Under the pieces are notes generated by a model. It did no database searches and was not told the origin of the DNA. It saw nothing but the letters and a program-made list of their open reading frames with translations. A stretch of DNA of 36,548 bases, taken from contig JACQUO010000008.1 in the NCBI GenBank assembly GCA_016210205.1, positions 1 through 36,548 of the forward strand, written 5' to 3'. The DNA is from Chloroflexota bacterium. Lineage in GTDB: Bacteria; Chloroflexota; Dehalococcoidia; JACQUO01. Made by a program: the position numbers and the translations under genes. Positions 6,204 through 14,632 of this stretch are shown here, piece by piece; positions within the stretch are counted from its first letter, which is position 1; each line of letters opens with the position of its first letter.

Positions 6204-7478
6204 CTAAGACTTAGAGACGCGACGGGGGCGGCGCGTCAGGAGCACCAAGGGGACGGAAAGCAGGGAGATGACAGCGAGAGCCAGGAGGGCGGGGCGGTAG
6301 CTCCCAGTGAGATCGAAGACCACCCCAGTGAGGACGGGGCTGACGATGCCCCCAACAGTGGTGAGGGTCTGCATCACCCCCTGGATGGAGCCGAAGGCCC
6401 TCCGCCCGAAGTACTGGCTCTGGATAAGGGGACGCAGGGCTATCATCCCCCCGAAGCCGACACCGAAAGTGAAAAAGAATGGTATGAGTTGCCAAAACTC
6501 CGCTACGAAGGCGAAGACGAAGACACCCACGCCCAGGCCGCTCATGATAACTGCAGTAATGAGCCGAACATCGGTTCTGTCTGCAGCATAACCCAGTATC
6601 GGCCGCCCCGGCACGCTGATGACCGCCATGGTGGTGACCGAGAGGGCCGCCAGGGCCGGGCTGAAGCCAACGCTCCGAAGATAGGGGATGTGATGGACGG
6701 AGACCGCCTGGCTAGCAGCCCCGGAGAGTATCATGGCGGCGGTGAGAAGCCAGAAGGCGCGGGTGTGGAGCGCCTCCCGCAGGGTTAAGCCCTCCGCCGG
6801 ACTAGCCCTGGACCCCCCGGCCCGGGCCGCGGCAGCGGCGCCAGTGGGCGCAGCCCCCGGCTCATCGCCATCGGGGAGATAGCCGTAGTCCTCGGGGCGA
6901 TCCCGCACCACCATGGCCATGGGTATGCCCAAGACCAAGGCCCCCGCCCCCAGCACCGCCAGCGTCCCCCGCCAGCCCACCTGCTCGATGAGAACCGTGA
7001 TTGCGGGCACCATGAAGCCCCCGAGACCCCCACCGGAGAGGAAGATGCCCAAAGCCAACCCCCGCCTCCGCTGGAACCAGTTGATGACGGCGGCCATGGG
7101 CACCATGCCGAAGACCATGCTCTGACCCAGGGCAATGAGGAGATAGGCGGCATAGAAGGTGAGGATGGAGTTGATGGCCGCCAGAGCGAACAGGCCCGCC
7201 CCGAATACAATGGTGCCCGCCAGCATAAGCTTGCGGGAGCCCAGCCGGTCCACACTCATGCCAATGATAGGCGCCACCACCCCCGACTCCATCCCCCGCA
7301 GGGCGAAGACCACGGACATGAGACCGTAGCTCCACTGGAACTCTTGCTGGATGGGGTTGAAGAAGGCTCCAAAGCCATAGAAGAAGGCGCCGGACTGATA
7401 GAAGGCAAAACCAAAGGCGGAGGCGACAATCCACCAGCCGTAGAAAATCCTCTTGCGAGGCCTGACAGTAGCGACCAA
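6204..7478 (-). CDS. MFS transporter, monocarboxylate / oxalate-formate antiporter-like
   Basis: A 424-residue inner-membrane protein with about 12 hydrophobic helices and a charged central loop (roughly 195-225, rich in Pro, Ala and Gly). The opening FYGWWIVASAFGFAFYQSG and the loop with DRLGSRKLML after helix 2 resemble the monocarboxylate and oxalate:formate antiporter branch of the major facilitator superfamily, which moves small carboxylates. The actual substrate cannot be told. The start is TTG at 7478, without a clear Shine-Dalgarno sequence, because no other start fits before the first helix. It lies 80 nt after guaB3 on the same strand and just upstream of the merR promoter; no strong promoter of its own was found. 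Confidence 0.85.
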   Translation of the reverse strand: MVATVRPRKRIFYGWWIVASAFGFAFYQSGAFFYGFGAFFNPIQQEFQWSYGLMSVVFALRGMESGVVAPIIGMSVDRLGSRKLMLAGTIVFGAGLFALAAINSILTFYAAYLLIALGQSMVFGMVPMAAVINWFQRRRGLALGIFLSGGGLGGFMVPAITVLIEQVGWRGTLAVLGAGALVLGIPMAMVVRDRPEDYGYLPDGDEPGAAPTGAAAAARAGGSRASPAEGLTLREALHTRAFWLLTAAMILSGAASQAVSVHHIPYLRSVGFSPALAALSVTTMAVISVPGRPILGYAADRTDVRLITAVIMSGLGVGVFVFAFVAEFWQLIPFFFTFGVGFGGMIALRPLIQSQYFGRRAFGSIQGVMQTLTTVGGIVSPVLTGVVFDLTGSYRPALLALAVISLLSVPLVLLTRRPRRVSKS

Positions 7479-7558
7479 CCGACGACGTTTCTAGGGGGTT
7501 ATACCCGCTATGTGCCCCAGGCGATGGGCACGGCAGACTGTTTTTGGCACCACCAGCC

Positions 7559-8695
7559 TCAGCCCAGGCCGGAGAGCTGGTAGAGCTTGCCCTCGGTCTT
7601 GATGGCGGGGGCGATGACCATCTCGGTGCGCTGCATCTCCTTGACGGTGCGGGCCCCGCAGACCCCCAGGGCCGTCCGCAGGGCTCCCATGAGGTTCTGC
7701 GTGCCGTCGCTCACGGAGGAGGGGCCGAAGAGGATTTGCTCCAAGCTGCCCTTTTGTCCCACCTTGATGCGAGTGCCCCGGGGCAAGGCGGAGTGAAAGG
7801 TGGCCATACCCCAGGAGAATCCCTGGCCCGGGGCCTCCCGGGCGTGGGCGAAAGTGGAACCCAACATCACGGCGTCGGCGCCGGAGGCGATAGCCTTGGT
7901 GATATCCCCGCCGGTGCGCATGCCGCCATCGGTGATGATGGCCACATAGCGGCCGGTGGCCTTGAGGTAGTCATCCCGCGCGGCGGCGCAGTCCATGGTG
8001 GCGGTGACCTGAGGCACGCCCACCCCGAGCACCTCTCGGCTGGTGCAGGCCGCCCCCGGGCCCACCCCTACCAGGATGCCATGGATGCCCGTCTCCATAA
8101 GCTCATAGGCCGTGCGATAGGAGACACAGTTGCCCACGATGATGGGTAGGGGCACCGTCTCCACCAGCTCGGAGAAAATCAGTCCCCGGTAGGACTTGGA
8201 GATATGCCGGGCGGTGGTCACAGTGGATTGCACCACCAGGATGTCCACCCCGGCCTCCACCAATAAAGGGGCGTAGCGTTTGGTGTTGGTAGGGGTCACG
8301 GCCACGGCGCACACCGCCCCCCCATCCTTGATTTGCCGGATGCGGTCGCCGACGAGGTTTTCCTTGAGGGGGACAGCGTATATCTTCTGGAGCAAGGCTG
8401 TGGCTCGCTCCGCGGGGGCCTGGATGATTCGCGCCAAGGCCTCGCCGGGGTCGTCATAGCGGGTCTGCACGCCTTCCAGGTTCAGGACCGCCAGACCGCC
8501 CAGCTTATGTAAAGCCACCGCAAAGGCAGGGTCAGTCACGGCATCCATAGCCGAGGCCAGGACGGGGATGGAGAAGGTGTGATGGCCGATGGAGAAGGAG
8601 ATGTCCGTCTGGTCAGGGTTCACTGTGACATCCCCGGGGACGAGGGCCACGTCGTCGAACCCGTAAACCTGGCGGAGCTTCTTGAACTCGGGCAA
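7559..8695 (-). CDS. guaB3: GuaB3-family IMP dehydrogenase-related protein
   Basis: The family shares the IMP dehydrogenase (beta/alpha)8 barrel; IMPDH makes XMP from IMP with NAD+ in guanine nucleotide synthesis. The 378-residue protein has the catalytic-loop signature [10 protein letters not shown] with the active Cys at 217, the substrate segment [20 protein letters not shown], and an N-terminus [17 protein letters not shown] typical of GuaB3. It lacks the inserted CBS pair of GuaB. I place the start at TTG 8695, because GGAGG sits 5 nt upstream and the length then fits the family; the longer frame to 8800 would read through a terminator-like leader hairpin. Whether it acts as the main IMPDH cannot be decided here. 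Confidence 0.9.
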   Translation of the reverse strand: MPEFKKLRQVYGFDDVALVPGDVTVNPDQTDISFSIGHHTFSIPVLASAMDAVTDPAFAVALHKLGGLAVLNLEGVQTRYDDPGEALARIIQAPAERATALLQKIYAVPLKENLVGDRIRQIKDGGAVCAVAVTPTNTKRYAPLLVEAGVDILVVQSTVTTARHISKSYRGLIFSELVETVPLPIIVGNCVSYRTAYELMETGIHGILVGVGPGAACTSREVLGVGVPQVTATMDCAAARDDYLKATGRYVAIITDGGMRTGGDITKAIASGADAVMLGSTFAHAREAPGQGFSWGMATFHSALPRGTRIKVGQKGSLEQILFGPSSVSDGTQNLMGALRTALGVCGARTVKEMQRTEMVIAPAIKTEGKLYQLSGLG

Positions 8696-8818
8696 ACGTT
8701 CCTCCAAATACAAAAAAGGGGCCCCGCGGGGCGACCTCTTCAGGGGGCTGACCTTGAAAGCTGGTCCCTGGAAACCATCACCGGGAGACCCCAAGCTCAT
8801 GAACCGCAGGTAATAATT
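8696..8818 (-). promoter_or_regulatory. Leader of guaB3 with attenuator-like hairpin
   Basis: The predicted mRNA leader is about 123 nt. Its last part holds the perfect palindrome GCCCCGCGGGGC (8721-8732), followed in the transcript by CCC and a run of six U, then immediately by the GGAGG ribosome binding site. Further upstream, CTTTCA can pair with TGAAGAG (one bulge), and an earlier GCCCC could compete for the same GGGGC. This layout fits transcription attenuation or a riboswitch-like element, but I recognise no known class. Confidence 0.45.
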
Positions 8819-8824
8819 AGGGAA

Positions 8825-8853
8825 ACTATATCACCAGGGCGCTCTAAAGTCAA
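8825..8853 (-). promoter_or_regulatory. Promoter of guaB3
   Basis: Minus strand TTGACT (8853-8848), 17-bp spacer, TATAGT (8830-8825) with TGA directly upstream as an extended -10. It lies divergent to the promoter of the receiver-like gene; the region 8819-9027 holds no gene. Confidence 0.75.
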
Positions 8854-8973
8854 GAAAAGCGGCGAGCCAGAGCGCACAAAGCTGCCCAGGGCAAGGTGGC
8901 CTTACTTTGGATGCCCACGGAGTGGGGACTGCCGCCTTCCCCATAAGGGGCTAAGGGCCTGGGGCCTGGCAAA

Positions 8974-8982
8974 TGCTATAAT
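8974..8982 (+). promoter_or_regulatory. Extended -10 promoter for the receiver-like / DUF3090 pair
   Basis: TGCTATAAT at 8974-8982 is a full extended -10 with consensus hexamer. No good -35 is found 17 bp upstream, which an extended -10 can tolerate. Transcription would start near 8990, leaving a leader of about 38 nt that ends in a small hairpin CTCAA-CCTC-TTGAG (9014-9027). Confidence 0.55.
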
Positions 8983-9027
8983 AGGCGGGCCAAACACGCC
9001 AAAGGCGAAAGGACTCAACCTCTTGAG

Positions 9028-9513
9028 GTGGACTTGAGCAGGCTCAAGGTGCTCCTGGCTATGGGCAGCGCCCAGCTCCTGAGGGAGGTGCGCTCCCTCC
9101 TGGAGCCTTTGGAGGACATCAACCTGGCGGCAGAGGCGACCGATGGGCGGGCCGCACTCTTGGCCGTGGCGGAGGCCACTCCAGATGTTGTCCTCATGGA
9201 GGCCCTTCTGCCCAAGCTCAGCGGCCTCAGCGTGACCCGGGCCGTCAAGGCCCGCTGGCCCCAGACACGGGTGCTCCTGGTCTCGCCCCTGGGCAGCCCC
9301 AGCCTGGTGCGCCGCGCCCTGGAGGCGGGTGCTGACGGCTACCTCCTCTACAGCAACCTGCCCGCCCTCCTGGAGGACAGCCTCCGAGCCTTGGGGGAAG
9401 GCGCCTTCGTCATCGAACAGGGTCTGCTGCGGCGGGCCATCGCCCATCCGGAGGCTAAAGGGACGGTCTCGCTGGGAGCGAGCCTCCGTGGAGCCGCGAA
9501 GCCCAGGCGTTAG
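9028..9513 (+). CDS. Degenerate response-regulator receiver domain protein (pseudo-receiver)
   Basis: The 161-residue protein has the CheY-like fold pattern: LKVLLAMGSAQLLREVRSLL, PDVVLMEALLPKLSGLSVTR, RVLLVSPLGSPSLVRRALEA and GADGYLL. The phosphorylation residues are missing: the acidic pair after strand 1 is Met-Gly (12-13), the acceptor Asp is Glu58 and the conserved Lys is Tyr108; the Ser switch residue (86) remains. It therefore cannot be phosphorylated in the usual way, and Glu58 could mimic a permanently active state. There is no output domain after about residue 130. The start is GTG 9028; TTG 9034 is an alternative. It ends 8 nt before the DUF3090 gene, so the two are likely one operon. 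Confidence 0.8.
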   Translation: MDLSRLKVLLAMGSAQLLREVRSLLEPLEDINLAAEATDGRAALLAVAEATPDVVLMEALLPKLSGLSVTRAVKARWPQTRVLLVSPLGSPSLVRRALEAGADGYLLYSNLPALLEDSLRALGEGAFVIEQGLLRRAIAHPEAKGTVSLGASLRGAAKPRR

Positions 9514-9521
9514 GAGTTCTC

Positions 9522-10031
9522 ATGCGCTACCAGTTCCGCGAGGTCAGTATACTGCTGGCAGGGGCCACCGGGCAGCCCGGCCAACGGCGCTTCTTCATCT
9601 CCGCGGGCACGCCCCAGTCGTGGGTGAGGGTATGGGTGGAGAAGGAGCAACTCCAGACCCTGGCCCTAGCCCTGGAGGAGGTACTATCGGTGGAGGCTCG
9701 GGAGGCCACCCGCGATACCCAGGGAACCGAGACCTCCCCAGAGCCGCTGGAGACCCCCCAAAGCGAATTCTCTCTAGGCCGCCTGGCGGTGGGATTCGAC
9801 AAGGAGCGCCAGCGCCTGGTGGTCTATCTCCACGGCCAGGATGTGGCCGATGCGGAGCAGGAGGTCCTGGCCATGGTCCACGCCACCGCGGGCCAGGCCC
9901 AGAACTTCTCCCGGCAGGCCCAGCAGGTCTGCGCCGCCGGCCGCCCCCCATGCCCCCTCTGCGGAGGGCCAATAGAGCCCGCGGGGCATGTCTGCCCCCG
10001 CTCCAATGGCCACGGGGAGTTCCCGGCCTGA
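9522..10031 (+). CDS. DUF3090 family protein
   Basis: A 169-residue conserved protein of unknown function. The C-terminal signature AGRPPCPLCGGPIEPAGHVC followed by PR-NGH is diagnostic for DUF3090, found mainly in Actinobacteria and Chloroflexota, and it looks like a small zinc-binding knuckle (C-x2-C with a later His and Cys). The N-terminal half has RFFISAG and a VEKEQLQTLALALEEVL helix; a middle segment LGRLAVGFDKERQRLVVYL forms strands. The ATG follows TAGGAG at 6 nt; that TAG is also the stop of the receiver-like gene. Cotranscription suggests a shared role, but neither gene reveals what it is. Confidence 0.88.
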   Translation: MRYQFREVSILLAGATGQPGQRRFFISAGTPQSWVRVWVEKEQLQTLALALEEVLSVEAREATRDTQGTETSPEPLETPQSEFSLGRLAVGFDKERQRLVVYLHGQDVADAEQEVLAMVHATAGQAQNFSRQAQQVCAAGRPPCPLCGGPIEPAGHVCPRSNGHGEFPA

Positions 10032-10051
10032 GGCACATGCGGCAGGTGGCG

Positions 10052-10549
10052 CTAGTGTTGCCAGCCCACCGGCCCCGCCAGGGCCTCGTAGCGCATCATG
10101 AGAATCTCGAAATGGGCGCGCTCTGCGCTGGCCAGGAAGGTGTACATGGCCCGGGCCTCCGGGACGACGGACTTCGCCGCAGCCCGAGTGTAGAGGGCGT
10201 AGCTGCGGGTCTCGATGTCCAGACCGAAGGACAGGGCCTGGAGGTCGGTGGTGTCCTGCAGCAGGGCACGCTTCAGGTCCTGGCCCCTGGGGAACAGGGG
10301 AGCCTTGAGGTCCATGACGGGCACGGGCACGGCAGGCTGGAAGCTCCAGCCCTGCCCGCGGCGGAAGGCCTCAAGCTGGTAGCTTATCAAGCGGAGGTGG
10401 TCTTCTTCGTCCCGGGCCAGGTCGGCCAGGGCCTGCCGGGTCTTGGGGTCCGTAGCCTCCTGGGAAGCCTGGCGGTAGAAGGCGAGCCCCTCCTCCTCCA
10501 GGGCTTGGGCCTGGCGCAGAGCGCGCAGGGCGCTCTCTTGGGCAGTCAT
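10052..10549 (-). CDS. Ferritin-like / rubrerythrin-type diiron protein
   Basis: The 165-residue protein has the four-helix ferritin-like pattern with carboxylate and His ligands for a diiron site: Glu20 in ALEEEGLAFY, E48-x2-H51 in DEEDHLRLI, Glu113 in ETRSYALY, and E143-x2-H146 in ERAHFEIL. Rubrerythrins reduce hydrogen peroxide in anaerobes; this one lacks a C-terminal rubredoxin domain, so electrons must come from a separate carrier. A Pro-rich segment (about 70-90) links the two helix pairs. The ATG is preceded by GGAGG. It is divergent from the hemerythrin gene and convergent with DUF3090 (20-nt gap). Confidence 0.82.
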   Translation of the reverse strand: MTAQESALRALRQAQALEEEGLAFYRQASQEATDPKTRQALADLARDEEDHLRLISYQLEAFRRGQGWSFQPAVPVPVMDLKAPLFPRGQDLKRALLQDTTDLQALSFGLDIETRSYALYTRAAAKSVVPEARAMYTFLASAERAHFEILMMRYEALAGPVGWQH

Positions 10550-10668
10550 GGGTGGGCCTCCTAGAGAAGGGAGCGTGACAAAAGTCGCTGTGGGCCGGTC
10601 CGGGAAATCGTATCATATTGGCGCACCCCTGCCAACAGCGTAAAAACCACCCACAAGGAGGCCCAGAC

Positions 10669-11229
10669 ATGGAACCCACCCAAGTCCTCAAAGACGAACA
10701 CCGGCTCATCGAGCGCATGCTGAAAGTGCTGGAGGCGGCCTGCCAGAAGGCGGAGCAGGGTGATATGCGGCCCCTGGTCTTCGAGAAGGCCGTGGACTTC
10801 ATCAAGAACTACGCCGACCGCAATCACCATGGCAAGGAGGAGGACATCCTCTACGCCACTATGCCCCAGTATGGCATCCCCAAGGAGGGCGGCCCCATCG
10901 CCGTGATGCTCTACGAGCACGATGACGGCCGCAAGTTCGTCAAGGGGCTGGTGGAGGCCACCGAGAACTACAAGAAGGGAAACCAGGCTGCCCTCAAGGC
11001 CATGGTGAGCAACGCTCGCGGCTACGTCAACCTCCTGGGCCAGCACATCCCCAAAGAGGATGGCATCCTTTACCCCATGAGCGAGGCCGTCCTGCCCCCC
11101 AAGGCTAAGGAGGAGCTGGCCCGCCAGTTCGTCGAGGCGGACAAAAAGGTCTTCACCCCCGCCCAGCGGGCAGGCTACCTTCGCGCCGTGGCGGAGCTGG
11201 AGCATGAGTTGGGGCTCAACTCGAAATGA
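10669..11229 (+). CDS. Hemerythrin HHE-domain protein
   Basis: A 186-residue cytoplasmic protein with the ligands of a bacterial hemerythrin di-iron site: H11 in LKDEHRLIERML, H53/H54 and E57-E58 in NHHGKEEDILY, H84 in YEHDDGRKF, H126 and E130 in GQHIPKEDGILYP. Such proteins bind oxygen or sense it and may repair or protect iron-sulfur enzymes. I chose the ATG at 10669, because AAGGAGG lies 7 nt upstream; the frame is open further to 10618. It is followed after 6 nt by rsmI and divergent from the rubrerythrin-like gene, so the two oxygen-defence genes share one intergenic region. Confidence 0.9.
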   Translation: MEPTQVLKDEHRLIERMLKVLEAACQKAEQGDMRPLVFEKAVDFIKNYADRNHHGKEEDILYATMPQYGIPKEGGPIAVMLYEHDDGRKFVKGLVEATENYKKGNQAALKAMVSNARGYVNLLGQHIPKEDGILYPMSEAVLPPKAKEELARQFVEADKKVFTPAQRAGYLRAVAELEHELGLNSK

Positions 11230-11235
11230 GGCACT

Positions 11236-12075
11236 GTGCCCACCCTATACCTGGTGGCCACCCCCATCGGCAACCTGGAGGACATCACCCTGAGGGCCTT
11301 GCGAGTCCTCCGGGAAGTCCCCCTCATCGCCGCCGAGGACACCCGCAAGGCCCGGCGGCTGCTCACGGCCCACAGGATTAGGACGCCCCTTACCAGCTAC
11401 CACGAGCACAACAAGCTCCAAAAGCTGCCTCATCTCCTGGACAAGCTGGAGGCCAGCGACTTGGCCCTGGTCTCGGAGGCGGGCATGCCCGGCATCTCCG
11501 ACCCCGGCTACGAGCTGGTGCGGGCGGCGGTGGCCCGGGGCATCCCGGTGGTGCCCGTGCCCGGCCCCTCCGCGCTCACCTCGGCCCTGGCGGTCTCCGG
11601 CCTGCCCACGGCCCCGTGCCTCTACCTGGGCTTCCTGCCCCGCCGCGCCGGCGAGCGCCGTCGCCTCCTGGCCTCCCTGGCGGGGGAGAGCCGCACGCTC
11701 CTGGCCTTCGAGGCCCCCCACCGCCTCCGGCCCGCCCTGGGGGACATCCTGACGGCCCTGGGGGACCGTGAGTTGGCCGTATGCCGGGAACTCACCAAGC
11801 TCCACGAGGAGGTCTTCCGGGGCACGGTGAGCCAGGCCCAGGCCCACTTCGCCGCGCCCCGGGGGGAGTTCACCCTGGTCATTGGGGGAGCTAAGGAGAT
11901 GCCGCAGGGTGTGACGGAGTCTGCCGTGGCGTCTCTGCGAGCCGCCCGCCGCCAGGGCCTGGGGGCGCGGGAGGCGGTGGCCCAGGCCGCCGCGGCCACG
12001 GGCGCCCCCAAGCGGGAGCTCTACCGGGCGTGGCTCAAGCTGAGGAAAGACTCCCCAAGGTCTTCGCAGCCTTAA
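11236..12075 (+). CDS. rsmI: 16S rRNA (cytidine(1402)-2'-O)-methyltransferase
   Basis: RsmI methylates the ribose of C1402 in the ribosomal decoding centre using SAM. The 279-residue protein has the tetrapyrrole-methylase-like fold motifs: LVATPIGNLEDITLRAL at the start, AAEDTRKARRLL near 33, SEAGMPGISDPGYELV and VPGPSALTSALAVSGLP. The C-terminal domain (about 225-270) is short and basic, as in the family. The start is GTG at 11236, six bases after the hemerythrin stop, with GAGG overlapping that stop. A few Gly/Ala-rich stretches reflect GC pressure, not a domain change. Confidence 0.94.
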   Translation: MPTLYLVATPIGNLEDITLRALRVLREVPLIAAEDTRKARRLLTAHRIRTPLTSYHEHNKLQKLPHLLDKLEASDLALVSEAGMPGISDPGYELVRAAVARGIPVVPVPGPSALTSALAVSGLPTAPCLYLGFLPRRAGERRRLLASLAGESRTLLAFEAPHRLRPALGDILTALGDRELAVCRELTKLHEEVFRGTVSQAQAHFAAPRGEFTLVIGGAKEMPQGVTESAVASLRAARRQGLGAREAVAQAAAATGAPKRELYRAWLKLRKDSPRSSQP

Positions 12076-12111
12076 ACCAACTCAGGCTTCAATACCCAAA
12101 AACGCGTTACC

Positions 12112-12140
12112 TTTTCAATTAAGAGCCGTTCTGCTAGGAT
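12112..12140 (+). promoter_or_regulatory. Promoter of metG-tatD-polyprenyl synthase operon
   Basis: TTTTCA (12112-12117), 17-bp spacer, TAGGAT (12135-12140) with TGC just upstream. The leader carries a small hairpin ACGGG-CATCA-CCCGT (12143-12157) and then GGGAGG before the metG ATG. The -35 is weak; the extended -10 makes the case. Confidence 0.5.
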
Positions 12141-12170
12141 GGACGGGCATCACCCGTATTCGGGAGGCCC

Positions 12171-13838
12171 ATGGCAGAGCGCATCTTCATCGGGGTGGCC
12201 TGGCCCTATGCCAATGGCCCCCTCCACCTGGGGCACCTGGCGGGGTGCTACCTTCCCGCCGACATCTTCGCCCGCTACCATCGCCTCAAGGGCAACCAGG
12301 TGCTCATGGTCTCCGGCTCCGACCAGCACGGCACCCCCATCACCCTGCGGGCCGAGGCCGAGGGCAAGCCCCCCCAGGAGGTGGTGGCCCGCTTCCACCA
12401 GGAGTTTCAAGAGACCTGGCAGCGCCTGGGCATCACCTGGGACACCTATACCACCACGGGCACCCCCAACCACACCCGGGTGGTGCACGACATGTTCAAC
12501 GCCCTGCGGGAGCGCGGCCATATCTACAAAGGCTCCATGCCCCAGCCCTACTGCCCCCAGTGCCAGCGCTTCCTCTCCGACCGCTATGTGGAGGGGAAGT
12601 GCCCCCACTGCGGGAGCGACGCCCGCGGGGACCAGTGCGACGCCTGCGGCCAGCCCCTGAACCCCGAGGAGCTCATCGGGGCCCGCTGCCGGCACTGCGG
12701 CGCCGCCCCCCAGACCCGGCAGTCGGAGCACTACTTCCTGCGCCTCTCCGCCTTCCAGGAGCGGCTGCTGGCCTGGGTCAAAACCCAAGGCAGCCACTGG
12801 CGGCCCAATGTCCTCAACTTCACCGCCCGCTACCTGGAGGGGGGGCTCAAGGACCGGGCCATCACCCGCGACCTCCCGTGGGGTGTGGCCGTGCCGGACC
12901 CGGCCTTCGCCCAGAAACGCATCTATGTCTGGTTCGAGGCGGTCATCGGCTATCTCTCCGCCAGCCAGGAGTGGGCCCAGGCCCAGGACGACCCCGAGGC
13001 CTGGCGGCCCTTCTGGCAGGGAGACTGCCGCTCATACTACTTCATCGGCAAGGACAACATCCCCTTCCACACCATCATCTGGCCCGCCATGCTCCTGGGC
13101 TACGGCGGCCTCAACCTGCCCTACGATGTCCCCGCCAACGAGTTCCTGAGCCTGGAGGGGCAGAAGCTCTCCACCAGCCGCAACTGGGCCGTCTGGCTCC
13201 CCGACTACCTCTCCCGCTACGACCCCGACCCCCTACGCTACTATCTTTCCGCCAACATGCCCGAGACCTCGGACCTGGACTTCTCCTGGCGGGAGTTCCT
13301 GCGCCGCAACAACGACGAGCTGGTGGCCACCTACGGCAACCTGGCCCAGCGGGTGCTCACCTTCACCTTCCGCAACTTCGAGGGACGGGTGCCGGAGGGA
13401 GGGCTGGACTCGGCTGGAGAAGCCTTGCTCGCCCAGAGCCGGGAGGCCCTGGCGGCCACGGGTGCCCTTATCGAGGCCTGCCACTTCCGCGAGGCCATCG
13501 AGCGAGGCCTGGCCCTGGCCCGGGAGGCCAACCGCTACCTGGACCACCAGGCCCCCTGGAAGGCCCTTAAAGAGGACCGACAGGCCGCCGCCCGCAGCCT
13601 GGTGGCCGCCATCGCCGTCCTCTCCTGCCTCAAGACCCTGCTCTTCCCCTTCCTGCCCTTCTCCTCCCAGCACCTGCACCAGCAGCTGGGCTTCCCCGGG
13701 CGGGTGGAGGACGGGGGCTGGAGCTTCCAGCCCCCCGCCCCCGGCCAGCGCCTGGGCCAGCCGGAAATCCTCTTCAAAAAGCTGGAACCCAGCCTGGTGG
13801 CCGAGGAGACCGCCCGCCTCCGGGGGGAACGGCCGTGA
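12171..13838 (+). CDS. metG: Methionyl-tRNA synthetase
   Basis: A class I aminoacyl-tRNA synthetase that charges tRNA-Met. The 555-residue protein has the HIGH motif as HLGH (19-22) in NGPLHLGH and the KMSKS motif as KLSTS (332-336). The connecting domain carries four CxxC pairs (CPQC, CPHC, CDAC, CRHC), so two zinc knuckles. It ends after the anticodon-binding helical domain and has no C-terminal tRNA-binding (EMAP-like) extension. The ATG has GGGAGG upstream. The stop overlaps the tatD start as TGATG, showing translational coupling. Confidence 0.97.
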   Translation: MAERIFIGVAWPYANGPLHLGHLAGCYLPADIFARYHRLKGNQVLMVSGSDQHGTPITLRAEAEGKPPQEVVARFHQEFQETWQRLGITWDTYTTTGTPNHTRVVHDMFNALRERGHIYKGSMPQPYCPQCQRFLSDRYVEGKCPHCGSDARGDQCDACGQPLNPEELIGARCRHCGAAPQTRQSEHYFLRLSAFQERLLAWVKTQGSHWRPNVLNFTARYLEGGLKDRAITRDLPWGVAVPDPAFAQKRIYVWFEAVIGYLSASQEWAQAQDDPEAWRPFWQGDCRSYYFIGKDNIPFHTIIWPAMLLGYGGLNLPYDVPANEFLSLEGQKLSTSRNWAVWLPDYLSRYDPDPLRYYLSANMPETSDLDFSWREFLRRNNDELVATYGNLAQRVLTFTFRNFEGRVPEGGLDSAGEALLAQSREALAATGALIEACHFREAIERGLALAREANRYLDHQAPWKALKEDRQAAARSLVAAIAVLSCLKTLLFPFLPFSSQHLHQQLGFPGRVEDGGWSFQPPAPGQRLGQPEILFKKLEPSLVAEETARLRGERP

Positions 13839-14632
13839 TGGTGGACACCCACGCCCACCTGGACGCCAGCGCCTACGACGCCGACCGCGCCGAGGTGGTG
13901 GCCCGGGCCCTCGCGGCTGGCGTGGGCCTGATGATAGCCATAGGCCTCAATGCCCGCTCCAGCCAGGCCTCTATCCAGTTGGCGGAGCGCTACCCCCAGG
14001 TCTATGCCACCGCGGGCTGGCACCCCCACGACAGCGCCTCGTTGGGCGCGGAGGAACTGGCGGAGCTGGCGCGGCTGAGCCGGCATCCCCGCGTGGTGGC
14101 TCTGGGCGAGATGGGCCTGGACTTCCACCGGAACTATTCGCCCCCTGATGACCAGAGACGGGCCTTCAAGGCCCAGTTGGAGCTGGCCCGGGAGCGGAAC
14201 CTGCCCGTCATCATCCACTGCCGGGATGCCCATGAGGAGACCATGGCCATCCTAGAGGAGTGGGCCCAGGGCCACCCCCGGGATAGAGACCTGGGGGTGA
14301 TTCACTGCTTCGGGGGCGGGGTGGCGGAGATGGCCCGCTATGTGGGACTGGGCTTCTACATCTCCTTCGCCGGTGGCATCACCTACTCGGGAGACCGGGA
14401 GAACCTGGCGGCGGTGCGGGATGCGCCCGCGGAGCACCTCCTGGTGGAGACGGACTGCCCCTTCCTCACCCCCGTACCCCATCGCGGCCAGCGCAACGAG
14501 CCCGCCTACCTGCCCCAGGTAGTTAAGAAGGTGGCCCAAATCCGCGGCCAGAGCCCCGAGGAAATCGCCCGGGAGACCACGGCCACCGCCCGGCGGGCCT
14601 TCTCCCTGCCAGAATGGAGCGGCCCCCCATGA
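13838..14632 (+). CDS. TatD-family metal-dependent hydrolase (DNase)
   Basis: TatD proteins are TIM-barrel metal hydrolases with 3'-5' exonuclease activity on DNA; the physiological substrate here is unknown. The roughly 264-residue protein shows the metal ligands: H-x-H in VDTHAHLD at the N-terminus, Glu in LGEMGLDFHR, His in VIIHCRDAHEE, His in VIHCFGG and Asp in VETDCPFLTPV. The start could be GTG 13835 or ATG 13838; I prefer ATG because it gives a TGATG overlap with metG. metG-tatD adjacency is common in bacteria. The end overlaps the next gene as ATGA. Confidence 0.92.
   Translation: MVDTHAHLDASAYDADRAEVVARALAAGVGLMIAIGLNARSSQASIQLAERYPQVYATAGWHPHDSASLGAEELAELARLSRHPRVVALGEMGLDFHRNYSPPDDQRRAFKAQLELARERNLPVIIHCRDAHEETMAILEEWAQGHPRDRDLGVIHCFGGGVAEMARYVGLGFYISFAGGITYSGDRENLAAVRDAPAEHLLVETDCPFLTPVPHRGQRNEPAYLPQVVKKVAQIRGQSPEEIARETTATARRAFSLPEWSGPP

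Noticed and set aside
12245-13570. 441-codon plus-strand frame inside metG
   Set aside because: An alternate frame of metG, Pro/Arg/Gly-rich; metG has all its catalytic motifs in the main frame.
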